Assembly: GCA_037975125.1 (NCBI GenBank)
Contig: CM075852.1
Span: forward strand, 17,338,599-17,402,598
Direction: 5' to 3'
Source: Latrodectus hesperus
Taxonomy: Eukaryota; Arthropoda; Arachnida; Araneae; Theridiidae
DNA length: 64,000 nucleotides
A program made the position numbers and the translations under genes. Below, piece after piece: positions 63,661 through 64,000 of the stretch. How positions within the stretch are numbered: the first letter of the stretch is position 1; each line of letters starts with the position of its first letter. The notes below the pieces were generated by a model that searched no databases, was not told the origin of the DNA, and was given only the letters and a program-made list of their open reading frames with translations.

Positions 63661-64000
63661 AATGATGCGAATTATTTAATTTGTTGCAGATTACCTAAGT
63701 TTGTTTCAATTTTTTGGAAAAGGCAACTTTGTCTCTGCAAATGGCTTTTTTATGCAGATTCATTCAATAAACTAGTATTAGAACAGTGAAGTTAATAACA
63801 GGGACAGCACGTGTACTTTTTTTTCCCCGCTCTGTGTCATTAGAAATGCGAAAACATTTGTCCACATAAGTGCCATTTGTCTAAAAGCATGTTTTTGCAC
63901 TAAATTTTTATTTTCTTATACTTCCTTTGTCTTAATAATAGTGGTTGCTCTTTCAATGTAAAGGACCATTTCTCTGCTGGTTAATATGTTGAAAAGACTA

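Overview
The window is AT-rich, intron-heavy animal DNA. It carries part of one recognisable gene, an Iroquois-class (Irx / mirror-araucan-caupolican type) TALE homeobox transcription factor on the minus strand. Four consecutive coding exons join in phase: 34398-34616, 24982-25088, 6015-6171 and about 770-929. Together they encode about 213 residues, from just after the missing N-terminus to just past the homeodomain. The first coding exon (expected beyond 34617) and the 3' exons with the IRO box (expected left of base 1) were not found, so the gene is open at both ends. Introns are about 5.1, 18.8 and 9.3 kb, plus at least 29 kb upstream. The protein sequence, large introns, Tc1/mariner relics and abundant tRNA-derived SINEs point to an arthropod, most plausibly a chelicerate such as a spider. 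That taxon call is inference.

Everything else lies in the introns of this gene, unless an unseen first exon sits between 34617 and 64000, in which case DNA beyond it is 5' flank. There are at least five SINE families. Family A has about 10 copies with a long body and an (ACAAC)n tail. Family B has three copies, family C has many copies, and family D has two. There is also a SINE with a TTTA-rich tail and one 683-bp element with a 5S-rRNA-like head. DNA transposon relics include mariner pieces at 3070-3660, 5000-5590 and 15590-16080, and Tc1-like pieces at 9595-10115, 14303-15521 and 16084-17375. Two short inverted-repeat elements lie at 21002-21568 and 24220-24816. Two LINE families are present as 3' fragments: one at 1175-1545 and 2295-2770, the other, with an RNase H domain, at 52615-53215 and 58625-59132. 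About 14 (TA)n microsatellites and three higher-order tandem arrays are present (63-bp, 114-bp and 27-bp units).

Several islands of a few hundred bases are clearly GC-richer than their surroundings and have no convincing reading frame: about 12080-12660, 19020-19390, 27600-28110, 35960-36450, 39060-39200, 43140-43440, 50580-50900 and 63185-63660. In an Iroquois locus these are reasonable candidates for conserved developmental enhancers, but that needs cross-species alignment. Two of them share an exact 16-base word.

The most unusual signal is the 63-bp tandem array at 34642-35030. It abuts the 3' splice site of the first exon seen here. Read on the gene's strand, every unit carries a CAG|ATC acceptor look-alike, and each would hit a stop within four codons. 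I see no gene cluster that would amount to an undescribed multi-gene system.
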